From Pseudoduganella flava (GTDB taxonomy: Bacteria > Pseudomonadota > Gammaproteobacteria > Burkholderiales > Burkholderiaceae_D), in NCBI RefSeq assembly GCF_007830495.1, contig NZ_VLKW01000011.1, forward strand, positions 207,748 to 271,747: 64,000 nt of DNA. Direction: 5' to 3'. This document shows positions 51,117 through 58,690 of this stretch, piece by piece. Within the stretch, counting starts at the first letter, position 1. Each line of letters opens with the position of its first letter. The position numbers were made by a program, and so were the translations under genes. The notes beneath the pieces were generated by a model. That model was not told the DNA's origin. It saw only the letters and a program-made list of their open reading frames with translations, and did no database searches.

Positions 51117-51924
51117 ATGGCGCCAGGTGCGCGTGATCGCGGCGAAGGAATGGCGCGACCGCCTGCGCAACCGCTGGTTGCTGGCAGTGGCGCTGGTGTT
51201 TGCCGTGTTCGCGCTGGCGATCGGTTATTTCGGCGCGGCGCAACAGGGGCAGGTGGGCTTTCACGGCATCGAGGCGACCATCGCCAGCCTTGCCAGCCTG
51301 GTGATCTACCTGGTGCCGCTGATCGCGCTGATCCTCGGCTATGACGCCGTCGTCGGCGAACGGGAACGCGGTGCGCTGGAGCTGCTGCTGTCGATGCCGA
51401 TCAGCCGCCTGGAAGTGTTGTGCGGGAAGTACCTGGGCCTGGCGGCGGCACTCGCGACGGCCACCGCGCTGGGCTTTGGCGTCGGCATCCTGCCGTTGTT
51501 CAACGAACTGTCGGTGGCGGACGGCACGCGCTATGCATGGTTCGTCGCCACGGCCGTGCTGATGGGCTGGGCCTTCCTCAGCATCGCCGTGTTCGTGTCG
51601 GTGATCGCGACGGACCGGGTGCGTGCCAGCGGCGCCGCATTGGCGCTGTGGTTCTTCTTCGTGCTGGTGTTCGACCTGCTGCTGATGGGCGCCCTCGTCG
51701 TCAGCGGCGGGGGACTCGACAGCGGCGTGTTCGCCGCGCTGCTGATGCTGAACCCGGCCGACGTGTTCCGGCTGCTGAACGTGTTCAGCTCCGACCAGGC
51801 GCAGGGCATGTATGGCCTGGCGACCGTGATGCCGCCCGGCTGGACGCACCCCGCCGCGCTGTTCGCCGTGATGTTCGCGTGGACCGCGCTGCCGTTTTAT
51901 TTCGCTCACAGGAGATTCAAATGA
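51100..51924 (+). CDS. nosY: ABC transporter permease NosY
   Basis: 274 residues, six predicted membrane helices (e.g. LLAVALVFAVFALAIGYFGA, LVIYLVPLIALILGYD). ABC-2-type signature GYDAVVGERERGALELLLSM. Forms NosFY with the ATPase and binds NosD on the periplasmic side. GGAGG precedes the ATG at 51100, and nosL overlaps its stop by 4 bp. Confidence 0.94.
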   Translation: MSSGFEWRQVRVIAAKEWRDRLRNRWLLAVALVFAVFALAIGYFGAAQQGQVGFHGIEATIASLASLVIYLVPLIALILGYDAVVGERERGALELLLSMPISRLEVLCGKYLGLAAALATATALGFGVGILPLFNELSVADGTRYAWFVATAVLMGWAFLSIAVFVSVIATDRVRASGAALALWFFFVLVFDLLLMGALVVSGGGLDSGVFAALLMLNPADVFRLLNVFSSDQAQGMYGLATVMPPGWTHPAALFAVMFAWTALPFYFAHRRFK

Positions 51925-52406
51925 AGTACACACAATGGCGCGTCTGGCTGGCCGCTGCGGTGCTGGCCGGTTGCGGCCAGGCCGCGTCGCTGCAGGCCGC
52001 CGATCCCGCTGCCGACACCGCGTGCGCGCTCGACGGCATGGTGCTGCGCGACTACCCGGGCGCCAAGGCGCAGATCCGCTACACGGACGGCAAGACGGAT
52101 TACTTCTGCGACGTCGTCGAGCTGCTGCGCACATTGCTGGCGCCGGAGCAGGCGCGCGGCAACAGCGCGCAATACGTGCAAGACATGGGCAAGGCGGACT
52201 GGAACCATCCGCAAGGGCACTGGATCGCCGCGCGCGAAGCCGTCTACGTCGTCGGCAGCCGCGCGGTCGGTTCCATGGGCCCGACCGTGGTGCCGTTCGC
52301 CCAGCTGTCCGACGCGCATGCGTTCGTCGCGCGCGAAGGCGGCAAGGTGGTGCGCTTTGCCGACATCACCCTGGCGATGCTGGACACGCGCATGCATGGC
52401 CATTGA
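51921..52406 (+). CDS. nosL: Copper chaperone lipoprotein NosL
   Basis: 161 residues. Lipoprotein signal with LAGC (Cys 18), then NosL features: CALDGMVLRDYPGAKAQIRY, FCDVVELLRTLLAPE, AWYVVGSR-like AVYVVGSRAVGSMGPTVVPF and DAHAFVAREGG. It delivers Cu(I) for CuZ assembly of NosZ at the outer face of the periplasm. AGGAG with a 6-base spacer precedes the ATG. Confidence 0.92.
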   Translation: MKYTQWRVWLAAAVLAGCGQAASLQAADPAADTACALDGMVLRDYPGAKAQIRYTDGKTDYFCDVVELLRTLLAPEQARGNSAQYVQDMGKADWNHPQGHWIAAREAVYVVGSRAVGSMGPTVVPFAQLSDAHAFVAREGGKVVRFADITLAMLDTRMHGH

Positions 52407-52503
52407 CCAGCCTTTGACAAATACGGGTAACGCGCCGCCCCGTTTTCCCGTCAGCGTGGCGCGTCATGACGCTGACACACAACCCAAGCAATGAGAGATC
52501 GAC

Positions 52504-52824
52504 ATGAAACTGCAAACCATCTGCGCGGCACTGGCGCTCGGTGCCCTGGCTGTTGCGGCGAACGGCGCCGCGGCGGCCGACAACGCCAAGGCCGAAGCGG
52601 CCTACAAGGCAACCTGCATGGCCTGCCACGGCAGCGGCGTGATGAACGCGCCGAAGGTCGGCGACAAGCCGGCGTGGAAACCGCGCGTCGCCAAGGGCAA
52701 GCCGGCCGTCTACGCCAACGCGATCAAGGGCTTCAACATGATGCCCGCACGCGGCGGCAATCCGGCGCTGAAGGATGACGAGGTGAAGGCCGTCGTCGAC
52801 TACATGATCGGCAAGAGCAGCTGA
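52504..52824 (+). CDS. Periplasmic monohaem cytochrome c (c5-type)
   Basis: 106 residues: signal peptide of ~25 residues (LALGALAVAANGAAAA), one haem site CMACH (C38, C41, H42) and a distal Met in GFNMMPARGG. Close to cytochrome c5 in layout. Lying between nosL and apbE, it is a plausible electron carrier to NosZ. A terminator follows directly after the stop. Confidence 0.9.
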   Translation: MKLQTICAALALGALAVAANGAAAADNAKAEAAYKATCMACHGSGVMNAPKVGDKPAWKPRVAKGKPAVYANAIKGFNMMPARGGNPALKDDEVKAVVDYMIGKSS

Positions 52825-52828
52825 TCGC

Positions 52829-52853
52829 AGGCCGCCGGCAAGGCGGCCTTTTT
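52829..52853 (+). terminator. Rho-independent terminator after the cytochrome gene
   Basis: AGGCCGCC (52829-52836) pairs with GGCGGCCT (52842-52849) around a 5-base loop, followed by TTTTT. It sits 16 bp before the apbE ATG, so apbE transcription depends on read-through or a promoter not identified here. Confidence 0.85.
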
Positions 52854-52868
52854 GCTTTGGAGAGTACG

Positions 52869-53870
52869 ATGTTGCGCTTGTTTGCAGTGCTGTTGGCGTT
52901 GCTGGCCCTGGGCGGATGCGCCCGGGAAGAGCAGCGCCACAAGACCTCCGGCCACGTGTTCGGCACGACGGTCGAGGTGACGATCTATGGCGGCACGCGC
53001 GAGCATGCCGATGCGCTGGCGGAAAAGGTGATGGCCGAATTCGACCGGCTGCACCGAAAGTACCACGCCTGGCAGCCGAGCATGCTGACGGGGCTGAACG
53101 ATGCGATCGCCAACGGCGAGCCGTTCGTGGCGGACGCCGAGATGGCCGACCTGCTGAAATCCGCTGCCGCGCTGTCGGCCCGCTCCGACCACCTGTTCAA
53201 CCCGACGATCGGCCACCTGATCCGGCTGTGGGGCTTCCAGAGCAGCACATTCGAGCCGAAGGCGCCGCCGGAAGCGGAAATCCGGCGCTGGTTGGACGCC
53301 AACCCGACACTGGACGACCTGCGTTTCGACGGCACGACCGTCACCAGCATCAACCGGGCCGTGATGATCGACCTGGGCGGCTATGCGAAAGGTTATGCGC
53401 TCGACCGCGCGGCCGCGATCCTGCGCGCCGCGCACGTGAAGGCCGCGCTGGTCAACATCGGCGGCAACGTGATCGCGATCGGTCAGCCGGGCGCGAAGCC
53501 GTGGCAGGTCGGCATCCGCGACCCGCGCGGCAACGGCACGGTGGCGATGGTGCCGCTGCACGACAACGAGGCGATGGGCACCAGCGGCGACTACGAGCGC
53601 TATTTTCTGAAGGACGGCAAGCGCCGCCCGCACATCATCGACCCGCGCACCGGTTACCCGATCGACCTGGTGGCCTCCGTCACGATCGTCACGTCTGGCG
53701 GCAAGGACGTGGGCTTGCGCTCGGACGGCAATTCGAAGCCGCTGTTCATCACGGGGCCGGCCGGGTGGGAACAGATGGCGGAGCGGCTGGGGCTGAAGGA
53801 AGTGCTGATGGTCGACACGGAGCGGAAGGTGTACGTGACGCCGGCGCTGCAGGCGCGGCTGGGCCATTAA
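52869..53870 (+). CDS. apbE: FAD:protein FMN transferase ApbE (NosX-like)
   Basis: 333 residues. Lipobox LGGC (Cys 17). Family motifs HVFGTTVEVTIYGG, DLGGYAKGYALDRAA, VNIGGNVIAIG, GTSGDYERYF and HIIDPRTGYPID. Transfers FMN from FAD onto Thr of SGAT-type motifs, here most likely NosR Thr170, at the periplasmic side. GGAGA precedes the ATG. Position after the nos genes matches NosX-type proteins. Confidence 0.94.
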   Translation: MLRLFAVLLALLALGGCAREEQRHKTSGHVFGTTVEVTIYGGTREHADALAEKVMAEFDRLHRKYHAWQPSMLTGLNDAIANGEPFVADAEMADLLKSAAALSARSDHLFNPTIGHLIRLWGFQSSTFEPKAPPEAEIRRWLDANPTLDDLRFDGTTVTSINRAVMIDLGGYAKGYALDRAAAILRAAHVKAALVNIGGNVIAIGQPGAKPWQVGIRDPRGNGTVAMVPLHDNEAMGTSGDYERYFLKDGKRRPHIIDPRTGYPIDLVASVTIVTSGGKDVGLRSDGNSKPLFITGPAGWEQMAERLGLKEVLMVDTERKVYVTPALQARLGH

Positions 53871-53876
53871 CGAAAA

Positions 53877-53898
53877 CGCCCCGGTGTCAGCCGGGGCG
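53877..53898. terminator. Bidirectional terminator hairpin
   Basis: CGCCCCGG (53877-53884) and CCGGGGCG (53891-53898) form an 8-bp stem with a 6-base loop, flanked on the left by AAAA. Read from the minus strand the stem is followed by TTTT, so it is best suited to end the leftward small gene. It also lies just after the apbE stop. Confidence 0.75.
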
Positions 53899-53919
53899 CT
53901 TGCTGCGGTGGCGGGCCTG

Positions 53920-54243
53920 TTACCGCTGCCGTGGTCCGGCAGCGCCGATCTCGAACACCTCGACCGACCAAGAGTAGTCGTACTCGTCGTGCTCGACCAC
54001 CGCGTGGTAGCCCTTGCCGATCATCTCGGCGGCGAACGCCTCCGCCTCCTGCTGGCTGACGCAGCCTTTCTCGTACAGCGGCGCCGCGCCACCGGCCTGC
54101 GGGACCTCTTTCCCGGTCACGGACAAGCCCAGCTTTTTCAGCCAGACCGCCAGCGCCGGTACCAGCCCCATGGACGGCGCCCCGGAATGCGGCGGCGCCG
54201 CGCCGGCGACGGCCGGCACGACCTTCATTTTTGTACTTCCCAT
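53920..54243 (-). CDS. Hypothetical protein, 107 aa
   Basis: Started at ATG 54243 (GGGA upstream). The N-terminal ~30 residues are Lys/Ala/Pro-rich (MGSTKMKVVPAVAGAAPPHS). The rest is a small alpha/beta body (VWLKKLGLSVTGKE, SQQEAEAFAAEMIGKGYHAV, EYDYSWSVEVFEIG). No signal peptide, membrane helix or known motif. It has a well-formed promoter and a terminator of its own, so it is a real transcription unit convergent with apbE. No function assigned. Confidence 0.65.
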   Translation of the reverse strand: MGSTKMKVVPAVAGAAPPHSGAPSMGLVPALAVWLKKLGLSVTGKEVPQAGGAAPLYEKGCVSQQEAEAFAAEMIGKGYHAVVEHDEYDYSWSVEVFEIGAAGPRQR

Positions 54244-54273
54244 GTTGGCATCCCTGTTATGTGTTATGACCAA

Positions 54274-54302
54274 ATATTAATTTGCAATTAGAGGCTCTGC
54301 AA
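54274..54302 (-). promoter_or_regulatory. Promoter for the 107-aa gene
   Basis: On the minus strand TTGCAG (54302-54297), a 17-bp spacer and TAATAT (54279-54274), about 30 bp before the ATG at 54243. The surrounding sequence is AT-rich relative to the genome. Confidence 0.65.
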
Positions 54303-54687
54303 TAAATAGTTATCCAAAGAAGGATCGATTGTTGCGCGGTATGACTTTTTGAAGGATGCCGGCAAAAGGCGACGCAAGTGTTGCGCGGACGCGTGTCGGC
54401 TGCGCGTCGCGGCGGCAGGGGGGCGGCCTGCGGTGGGAAGGTGAGCGGCCTTGCGCGGGCGTAGAAGGGGCGTTATCGGAAGGATTCGGTTTTATCGAAA
54501 AGTGACCAGCCATGGCGGAAAACCGATGTGGAGGATGATTTAACCCGGCATCACGGCATGCTTGCGCGAGCGCGCGCCACCGAAGCGCAGCCTGCCTGCG
54601 GTTCGGCAGCCCCGGCCGGGCGAGCGACTTCCATTGCGCCCGCACCCTTGGAGGTTGGCGCTTTGGCATGTCATAATGTAGGGCTGT
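54303..54687. other. Intergenic stretch without recognised features
   Basis: Between the leftward 107-aa gene and tRNA-Leu. No convincing coding frame on either strand. The rightmost part should hold the tRNA promoter, but I see no clear -35/-10 pair. Confidence 0.4.
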
Positions 54688-54774
54688 GCCCTGGTGGTGA
54701 AATTGGTAGACACACCGGACTTAAAATCCGTTGGCCGCAAGGCCGTGCCGGTTCGATTCCGGCCCGGGGCACCA
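54688..54774 (+). tRNA. tRNA-Leu (anticodon UAA)
   Basis: 87 nt including encoded CCA. Acceptor arms GCCCTGG and CCGGGGC pair with one G-T wobble; the discriminator is A. The anticodon stem CGGAC..TCCG holds loop CTTAAAA with anticodon TAA. A long variable arm (TTGGCCGCAAGGCC) confirms class II leucine type. The T-arm has GGTTCGATTCC. The integrase of a prophage lies 165 bp downstream, so the tRNA 3' end is the probable attachment site. Confidence 0.97.
54752..54774. other. Probable phage attachment site (attL) in the tRNA 3' end
   Basis: Tyrosine integrases next to a tRNA normally recombine at the T-arm/acceptor end. Here the segment from the T-loop to CCA would be duplicated at the far end of the prophage, which lies outside the window. 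Exact core length cannot be read from one end. Confidence 0.5.
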
Positions 54775-54939
54775 CTACCTCTTCCATATACCCACCGAAT
54801 TTCGCCGATTCTCGTTGTATTTCAAGCAGTTAGGGCTTGTCGCGCTGCCCCGGCTCACCATCAAAAGACAACAAAAAACCACCGCTTTCTGCTACTCTTT
54901 ACGAACTTTTTACAGAGGTTTTACGAACAGTCCGTAGCG

Positions 54940-55947
54940 ATGGCGACATACAGGAAAGTCCAGCTGAAAAGCGGCACGAAGTGGAGGGTGCAGATTGCTG
55001 TCTCTGGCACCCGGGAATCAGCCAGCTTCTCGACGAAGGCGGAAGCGGTGGCCTGGGCAGCAGAGCGCGAGACGGAGATTCGGCGAGGCGCCGCAGCGGG
55101 TGGAAGCAAGAAGACCTTGCTTGATGCGTTCGCGCGGTACGAAAAAGAGGTTTCCGAGCACAAGCGAGGCAAGCGCTGGGAGATCGTCCGCATGAATGCG
55201 ATCGCCCGGCATCCGGTGAACGGGAAAGCTCTAGGCGACATGCGCATGGAGGACATCACGCCGGAGGTGCTAGGGGCGTGGCGCGACGCACGAATGGCCG
55301 GTGACGGTGCCGTATCCGGTTCGACCGTCAACCGCGACTTGAACTTGCTCTCACACGTCTTCGCTACCGCGCAGACAGAATGGAAGTGGATCCACGCCAG
55401 CCCAACCGCAAGCGTACGCCGGCCGAAGGAGGCTGCTGCACGTGACCGCCGCATCAGCGATGACGAGATAGAACGGATTTGCTTCGCCCTGGGCTTCGAC
55501 GAAAAGCCCGTCACCACGAAGAGCGGGGCGGTCGCGGTAGCTTTTCTATTCGCGATCGAGACAGCAATGCGAGCCGGCGAAATCTGCGCGTTGACGCCGG
55601 AGAATGTGCGCGGCACTGTGGCCCACTTGCCCATCACGAAGAACGGTCGCAAGCGTGACGTGCCGCTGTCAAAGCGCGCGCGGGAGCTGCTGAAGCTTCT
55701 GCCGGCATCGGATGCGTCAGTATTCGGCCTGGCGCCTTCGACGCTCGATGCACTGTTCCGCAAGGCGAAGGCCCGGGCCGCGATTGAGGGGCTGACATTC
55801 CATGACAGCCGGCATGAAGCGATCACCCGGCTGGCGCAGAAGCTTTCGGTTCTGGAGCTGGCACGTATGGTCGGGCACACGAACCTGAACCAGTTGCAGA
55901 CCTACTACAACGAGACGGCCGAGAATATCGCGGCCCGTCTCGACTGA
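54940..55947 (+). CDS. int: Prophage tyrosine integrase
   Basis: 335 residues from ATG 54940. An N-terminal arm-binding segment (YRKVQLKSGTKWRVQIAVSG), a SAM-like core-binding domain (~60-165) and the catalytic domain with Arg in ETAMRAGEICAL, HDSRHEAITRLA, the GHTNLNQLQTYY block and nucleophile Tyr in TYYNETAE. The open frame continues upstream through the tRNA but that part is not translated. Transcribed rightward, convergent with the early phage genes. Confidence 0.95.
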   Translation: MATYRKVQLKSGTKWRVQIAVSGTRESASFSTKAEAVAWAAERETEIRRGAAAGGSKKTLLDAFARYEKEVSEHKRGKRWEIVRMNAIARHPVNGKALGDMRMEDITPEVLGAWRDARMAGDGAVSGSTVNRDLNLLSHVFATAQTEWKWIHASPTASVRRPKEAAARDRRISDDEIERICFALGFDEKPVTTKSGAVAVAFLFAIETAMRAGEICALTPENVRGTVAHLPITKNGRKRDVPLSKRARELLKLLPASDASVFGLAPSTLDALFRKAKARAAIEGLTFHDSRHEAITRLAQKLSVLELARMVGHTNLNQLQTYYNETAENIAARLD

Positions 55948-55955
55948 ACCCGGCT

Positions 55956-56222
55956 TCAGTGCTTCTCGCGGTAGCTCTGCGCCCATTCGATTACATCCTT
56001 GGCGTTGAACAGCGGTTGCGAGCGGCCGCCCTTCGTCGGCAGGCGGATCGCCTTCGGGAAGCTCGGCAGGCATGCCATACGATCGCGTACGGTCTGCGGG
56101 TCGCGCTTCAGGTAGGCGCCAATCATTTCGAAGTCCCACAGGTCAACCGACAGCGGGATTGCCGGCCGCAGGCGATTTTGCAGTGCGTCCGCCAAGCGTT
56201 CAATCAGGTCTGCTTCGCTCAT
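55956..56222 (-). CDS. Excisionase-like DNA-binding protein
   Basis: 88 residues. A winged-helix-like segment in the middle: WDFEMIGAYLKRDPQTVRDR, then RLPTKGGRSQPLFNAKDVIE. This is the layout of small phage excisionase/AlpA-type proteins, which sit on DNA next to attachment sites. It is the last gene of the leftward early operon and meets the integrase tail-to-tail, as expected for xis. Confidence 0.65.
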   Translation of the reverse strand: MSEADLIERLADALQNRLRPAIPLSVDLWDFEMIGAYLKRDPQTVRDRMACLPSFPKAIRLPTKGGRSQPLFNAKDVIEWAQSYREKH

Positions 56223-56223
56223 T

Positions 56224-56487
56224 TCAATATTCCTTCCGGTTCATGTGTTCGGTAATGCTCGGCGCCGCGGCGGGCGCCTCCTTCTCTTCTGGTGCGGCAG
56301 CCACATTGATGTATGCGCTGATCACCTTGCCGGTCATGAAGTCCAGCAGGGTAGGGCGTCCCCATCCGCCCCAATCGTAGTCGCCATACCGCACCGTTTC
56401 GGTCTTGCCTAATCCGTAATGGATCGTCACAGGACGGTCATTTGCCGCCTTCGTGATGGCGGCGCGCACTCGTTGTTCGCTCCACAT
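56224..56487 (-). CDS. Phage hypothetical protein, 87 aa
   Basis: ATG 56487 is chosen for AGGA 7 bases upstream. An earlier frame start gives basic low-complexity sequence. Small alpha/beta protein (VRAAITKAANDRPVTIHYGL, YDWGGWGRPTLLDFMTGKVI) with an Ala/Pro/Glu-rich tail. Two bases separate it from the excisionase-like gene. No function recognised. Confidence 0.55.
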   Translation of the reverse strand: MWSEQRVRAAITKAANDRPVTIHYGLGKTETVRYGDYDWGGWGRPTLLDFMTGKVISAYINVAAAPEEKEAPAAAPSITEHMNRKEY

Positions 56488-56489
56488 GG

Positions 56490-56807
56490 TCAATTCCTTT
56501 CTTCTGGTGCGGCAGCAGCGAACTCGCCGTCGATGTGGAACATGAACAGGTTGTAGTTCGGCGTTGCCATGCATCCGCCTGCAATCCTGGCGATTTGCTC
56601 TCGGCTCAGCCCGGGCGTCGCCCTTTCGCTGGCGCGGCGGGTGGCCTCCTCGACGCCCCACTGATAGCCAATCCATGCCCCCTGCACCCAATCATCACGG
56701 AACGTGGTATCGCCTTCAGCATCGAGTTTCGTCTCGCGCGACCAGTGTTTCGGCAAGCGCTTGAGGAACGCCGCGCGCATTGCTGCGTCATGGTCGGCGG
56801 CGGTCAT
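56490..56807 (-). CDS. Phage hypothetical protein, 105 aa
   Basis: Starts MTAADHDAAMRAAFLKRLPK at 56807, overlapping the upstream gene by 4 bp. A Trp-containing helical core (FRDDWVQGAWIGYQWGVEEA) and a C-terminal YNLFMFHIDGEF. The body resembles small accessory proteins common in lambdoid-type early regions. No known activity. Confidence 0.55.
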   Translation of the reverse strand: MTAADHDAAMRAAFLKRLPKHWSRETKLDAEGDTTFRDDWVQGAWIGYQWGVEEATRRASERATPGLSREQIARIAGGCMATPNYNLFMFHIDGEFAAAAPEERN

Positions 56808-57037
56808 TTTGCATCCTCGTCGGGATGTTGCGGTAGGCGCTTGAGGCGCGAGGCATCGCTCGATACTTCGAACCAGCCGCCGCACACGCGATCTTGGAAT
56901 TGCTCTCCGCGCACTGGCTCCTCGCCGTTCATTCCTACCACGCGCAAGCAGTGCGGGCAGCGCGCAATCCAGTCGCCGTCTTCACGAGCGAAGCACTCCA
57001 CGACCAGGATTTCATCAGTAGCATTTGCCATGACCAT
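56804..57037 (-). CDS. Phage small zinc-finger-like protein, 77 aa
   Basis: Start at ATG 57037, which overlaps the stop of the upstream gene (TGATG) with AGGAAGG before it. ATG 57031 is an alternative. Contains WIARCPHCLRVVG with one CxxC pair and two more Cys/His positions further on (QDRVCGGWFEV), compatible with a small metal-binding domain. Function unknown. Confidence 0.55.
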   Translation of the reverse strand: MVMANATDEILVVECFAREDGDWIARCPHCLRVVGMNGEEPVRGEQFQDRVCGGWFEVSSDASRLKRLPQHPDEDAK

Positions 57038-58269
57038 CACGAACCTTCCTTTCCGGCCTGCTTGGCAGCGATGGCGCGCTCGAATCGACTGGCCTCGGCG
57101 CAGGAGCGGAAGCCGACCTCTACGGACATGTCGGAGCGGCGAACCACACGCAGCGGCCGGGGCAGATCGTCCAGCCGTTGCATTGTCAGCGCGCGCCAGT
57201 CGGCAATCTCGGCTTCTGCTGCCCGCAGAGATTCGGATGTGCGATAGCTGTCGTGCAACGCGTCAAGTTTCACCCGTTCGCGCCATGGCTTCGGCAGCGC
57301 CGGCAGTTCCTGCCCGTCTGCTGGCGACTGGTCGGAGCACGCGTCGCATTCGGACGGCGGATCGCCGATTGGGCCGGCTATGGCGCGGGTGCCGTTGCAG
57401 ACCTTGCACGACGCCTGTTCCGCCTCTTGCTGGCGTGCTGGCTGGGCGGCAGAAGCTATGACCTGTGCGGCCCTTTCGCGGCCGGCGGGCGAGAGGTGGA
57501 CACCATCAGGGTTCCGGCCGGGAATCACTTCGGCCAGCTTGCGCATGTCCTGAATGCGTTCCTGTTCCGCTGCGCTCACTGGTGCGCCAGCCGACAGCAT
57601 GCCGTCCAGTGCCGCACGAATCTGGTTGCCTGTCGCGCCATTGCACATGTCGCGGATGCGCTGCACCACAGCCGTTTCTGGTGCGCCAGCAGATGGGGGA
57701 AGGGATGCGCGGGCGCGGTCGATGATGGCGCGATAGTCGCTGGGGTCGAGTGTGATGGCATCGCCGTTCAGGTAGTACTGCATACCTTTGCGCGACAGAA
57801 TCGGGCGCAGGATTTCCTGGTACTGCTCGTCCGTCAACGGTGCGGCGCTCACTGGTGCGGGAGTGGCGCGCAAACCTGCCTTGAAGCCTTCCGCGAATGC
57901 GTGGTGCTCGTCTTGGCGCGGGACCGTGCTGAAGCGCTCGGTGTACTGCTTTTCCCATTCCTGGCGTGCTGGCTCAAGTGCCGGGCCTACGTCGATGCTC
58001 CCCGCGCCTGCTGCTGGTGCCGAGGAGCCGCCCAAATGCCGAATTACCTTGGCGATGATTCCAGACCACGTTACCCAGTCTCGATCACATGCCGGGATGC
58101 TCGCTTCGCCCACGGCGATGGCTTCAAGGTCCATAACCAATGCGCGGATATTTTCTGGCAACAGGTGGTCTGCGCCTGCTGCTGGTTCCGGGCGACCTTG
58201 GCAAATATCGCACGACTCGTTTGGTGCGCAACCACAGTCTGCTTTGGTGTAATTCTTCGTGTTGTCCAT
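57037..58269 (-). CDS. Phage hypothetical protein, 410 aa, modular
   Basis: N-terminus with Cys clusters (CGCAPNESCDICQG) and again near residue 290 (CKVCNGTRAIAGP, ECDACSDQ), resembling paired zinc ribbons. Several small helical modules are separated by Ala/Pro-rich linkers such as APVSAAPLTDEQYQEI. The same linker wording recurs in the 304-aa gene at 60455-61369. Looks like a mosaic early protein. No enzymatic motif is evident. Confidence 0.6.
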   Translation of the reverse strand: MDNTKNYTKADCGCAPNESCDICQGRPEPAAGADHLLPENIRALVMDLEAIAVGEASIPACDRDWVTWSGIIAKVIRHLGGSSAPAAGAGSIDVGPALEPARQEWEKQYTERFSTVPRQDEHHAFAEGFKAGLRATPAPVSAAPLTDEQYQEILRPILSRKGMQYYLNGDAITLDPSDYRAIIDRARASLPPSAGAPETAVVQRIRDMCNGATGNQIRAALDGMLSAGAPVSAAEQERIQDMRKLAEVIPGRNPDGVHLSPAGRERAAQVIASAAQPARQQEAEQASCKVCNGTRAIAGPIGDPPSECDACSDQSPADGQELPALPKPWRERVKLDALHDSYRTSESLRAAEAEIADWRALTMQRLDDLPRPLRVVRRSDMSVEVGFRSCAEASRFERAIAAKQAGKEGS

Positions 58270-58296
58270 ATTCCTCTTTCTGTGAGTGGGGCGGGG

Positions 58297-58446
58297 TTAG
58301 TGCCCGAAGAAGCCTGCGATGTATGACAGCCTTGCCCAGCGCGGCCAGTCTTTCGACAGAAGGTCGTAGACCGAAAGCACGCCACGCGCTTTGTCGCGTT
58401 GACCCTTGGCGTAGAAGGCTCGTTTTCCAGCCAGTGGCTTACACAT
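58297..58446 (-). CDS. Phage small protein, 49 aa
   Basis: Starts MCKPLAGKRAFYAKGQRDKA at 58446, overlapping the end of the upstream gene by 8 bp. Basic N-terminal half and a hydrophobic C-terminus (WPRWARLSYIAGFFGH). Position and overlap in the operon are the main evidence that it is expressed. Confidence 0.45.
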   Translation of the reverse strand: MCKPLAGKRAFYAKGQRDKARGVLSVYDLLSKDWPRWARLSYIAGFFGH

Positions 58447-58690
58447 CGGATGCCTCCCCCGCAGCTGGAGCGGACATAGCGGCGCGTCGGACCTGTACCT
58501 TGCCGGAACCGCCGCAGTGCGAGCACGGCAAGCCTTCCGCTCCATTACATGCGGCGCAGTCCACCAGCACGCGCTGGTGTTCGCATTGACCGAGCGCGGG
58601 CAGGCCGCATTCCTTTGCGCCGACGATCACGAATCCGCACATCGCGCCCGGACCAAGGCTTCCGCGTACTGCACACAGTGGATTACCCAT
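58439..58690 (-). CDS. Phage zinc-ribbon-like protein, 83 aa
   Basis: ATG 58690 follows GGGAGG closely. Cys pairs in CAACNGAEGLPCSHCGGSGK form a DnaJ-type CxxC-x(7)-CxxCxGxG ribbon. Two further Cys positions lie earlier (MCGFV, GQCEH). Overlaps the Ea22-like gene by 8 bp. Probably a small metal-binding protein. Confidence 0.55.
   Translation of the reverse strand: MGNPLCAVRGSLGPGAMCGFVIVGAKECGLPALGQCEHQRVLVDCAACNGAEGLPCSHCGGSGKVQVRRAAMSAPAAGEASDV

Noticed and set aside
54694..54939. N-terminal extension of the integrase through the tRNA gene
   Set aside because: It would translate the tRNA-Leu sequence; the ATG at 54940 begins a normal integrase N-terminus.
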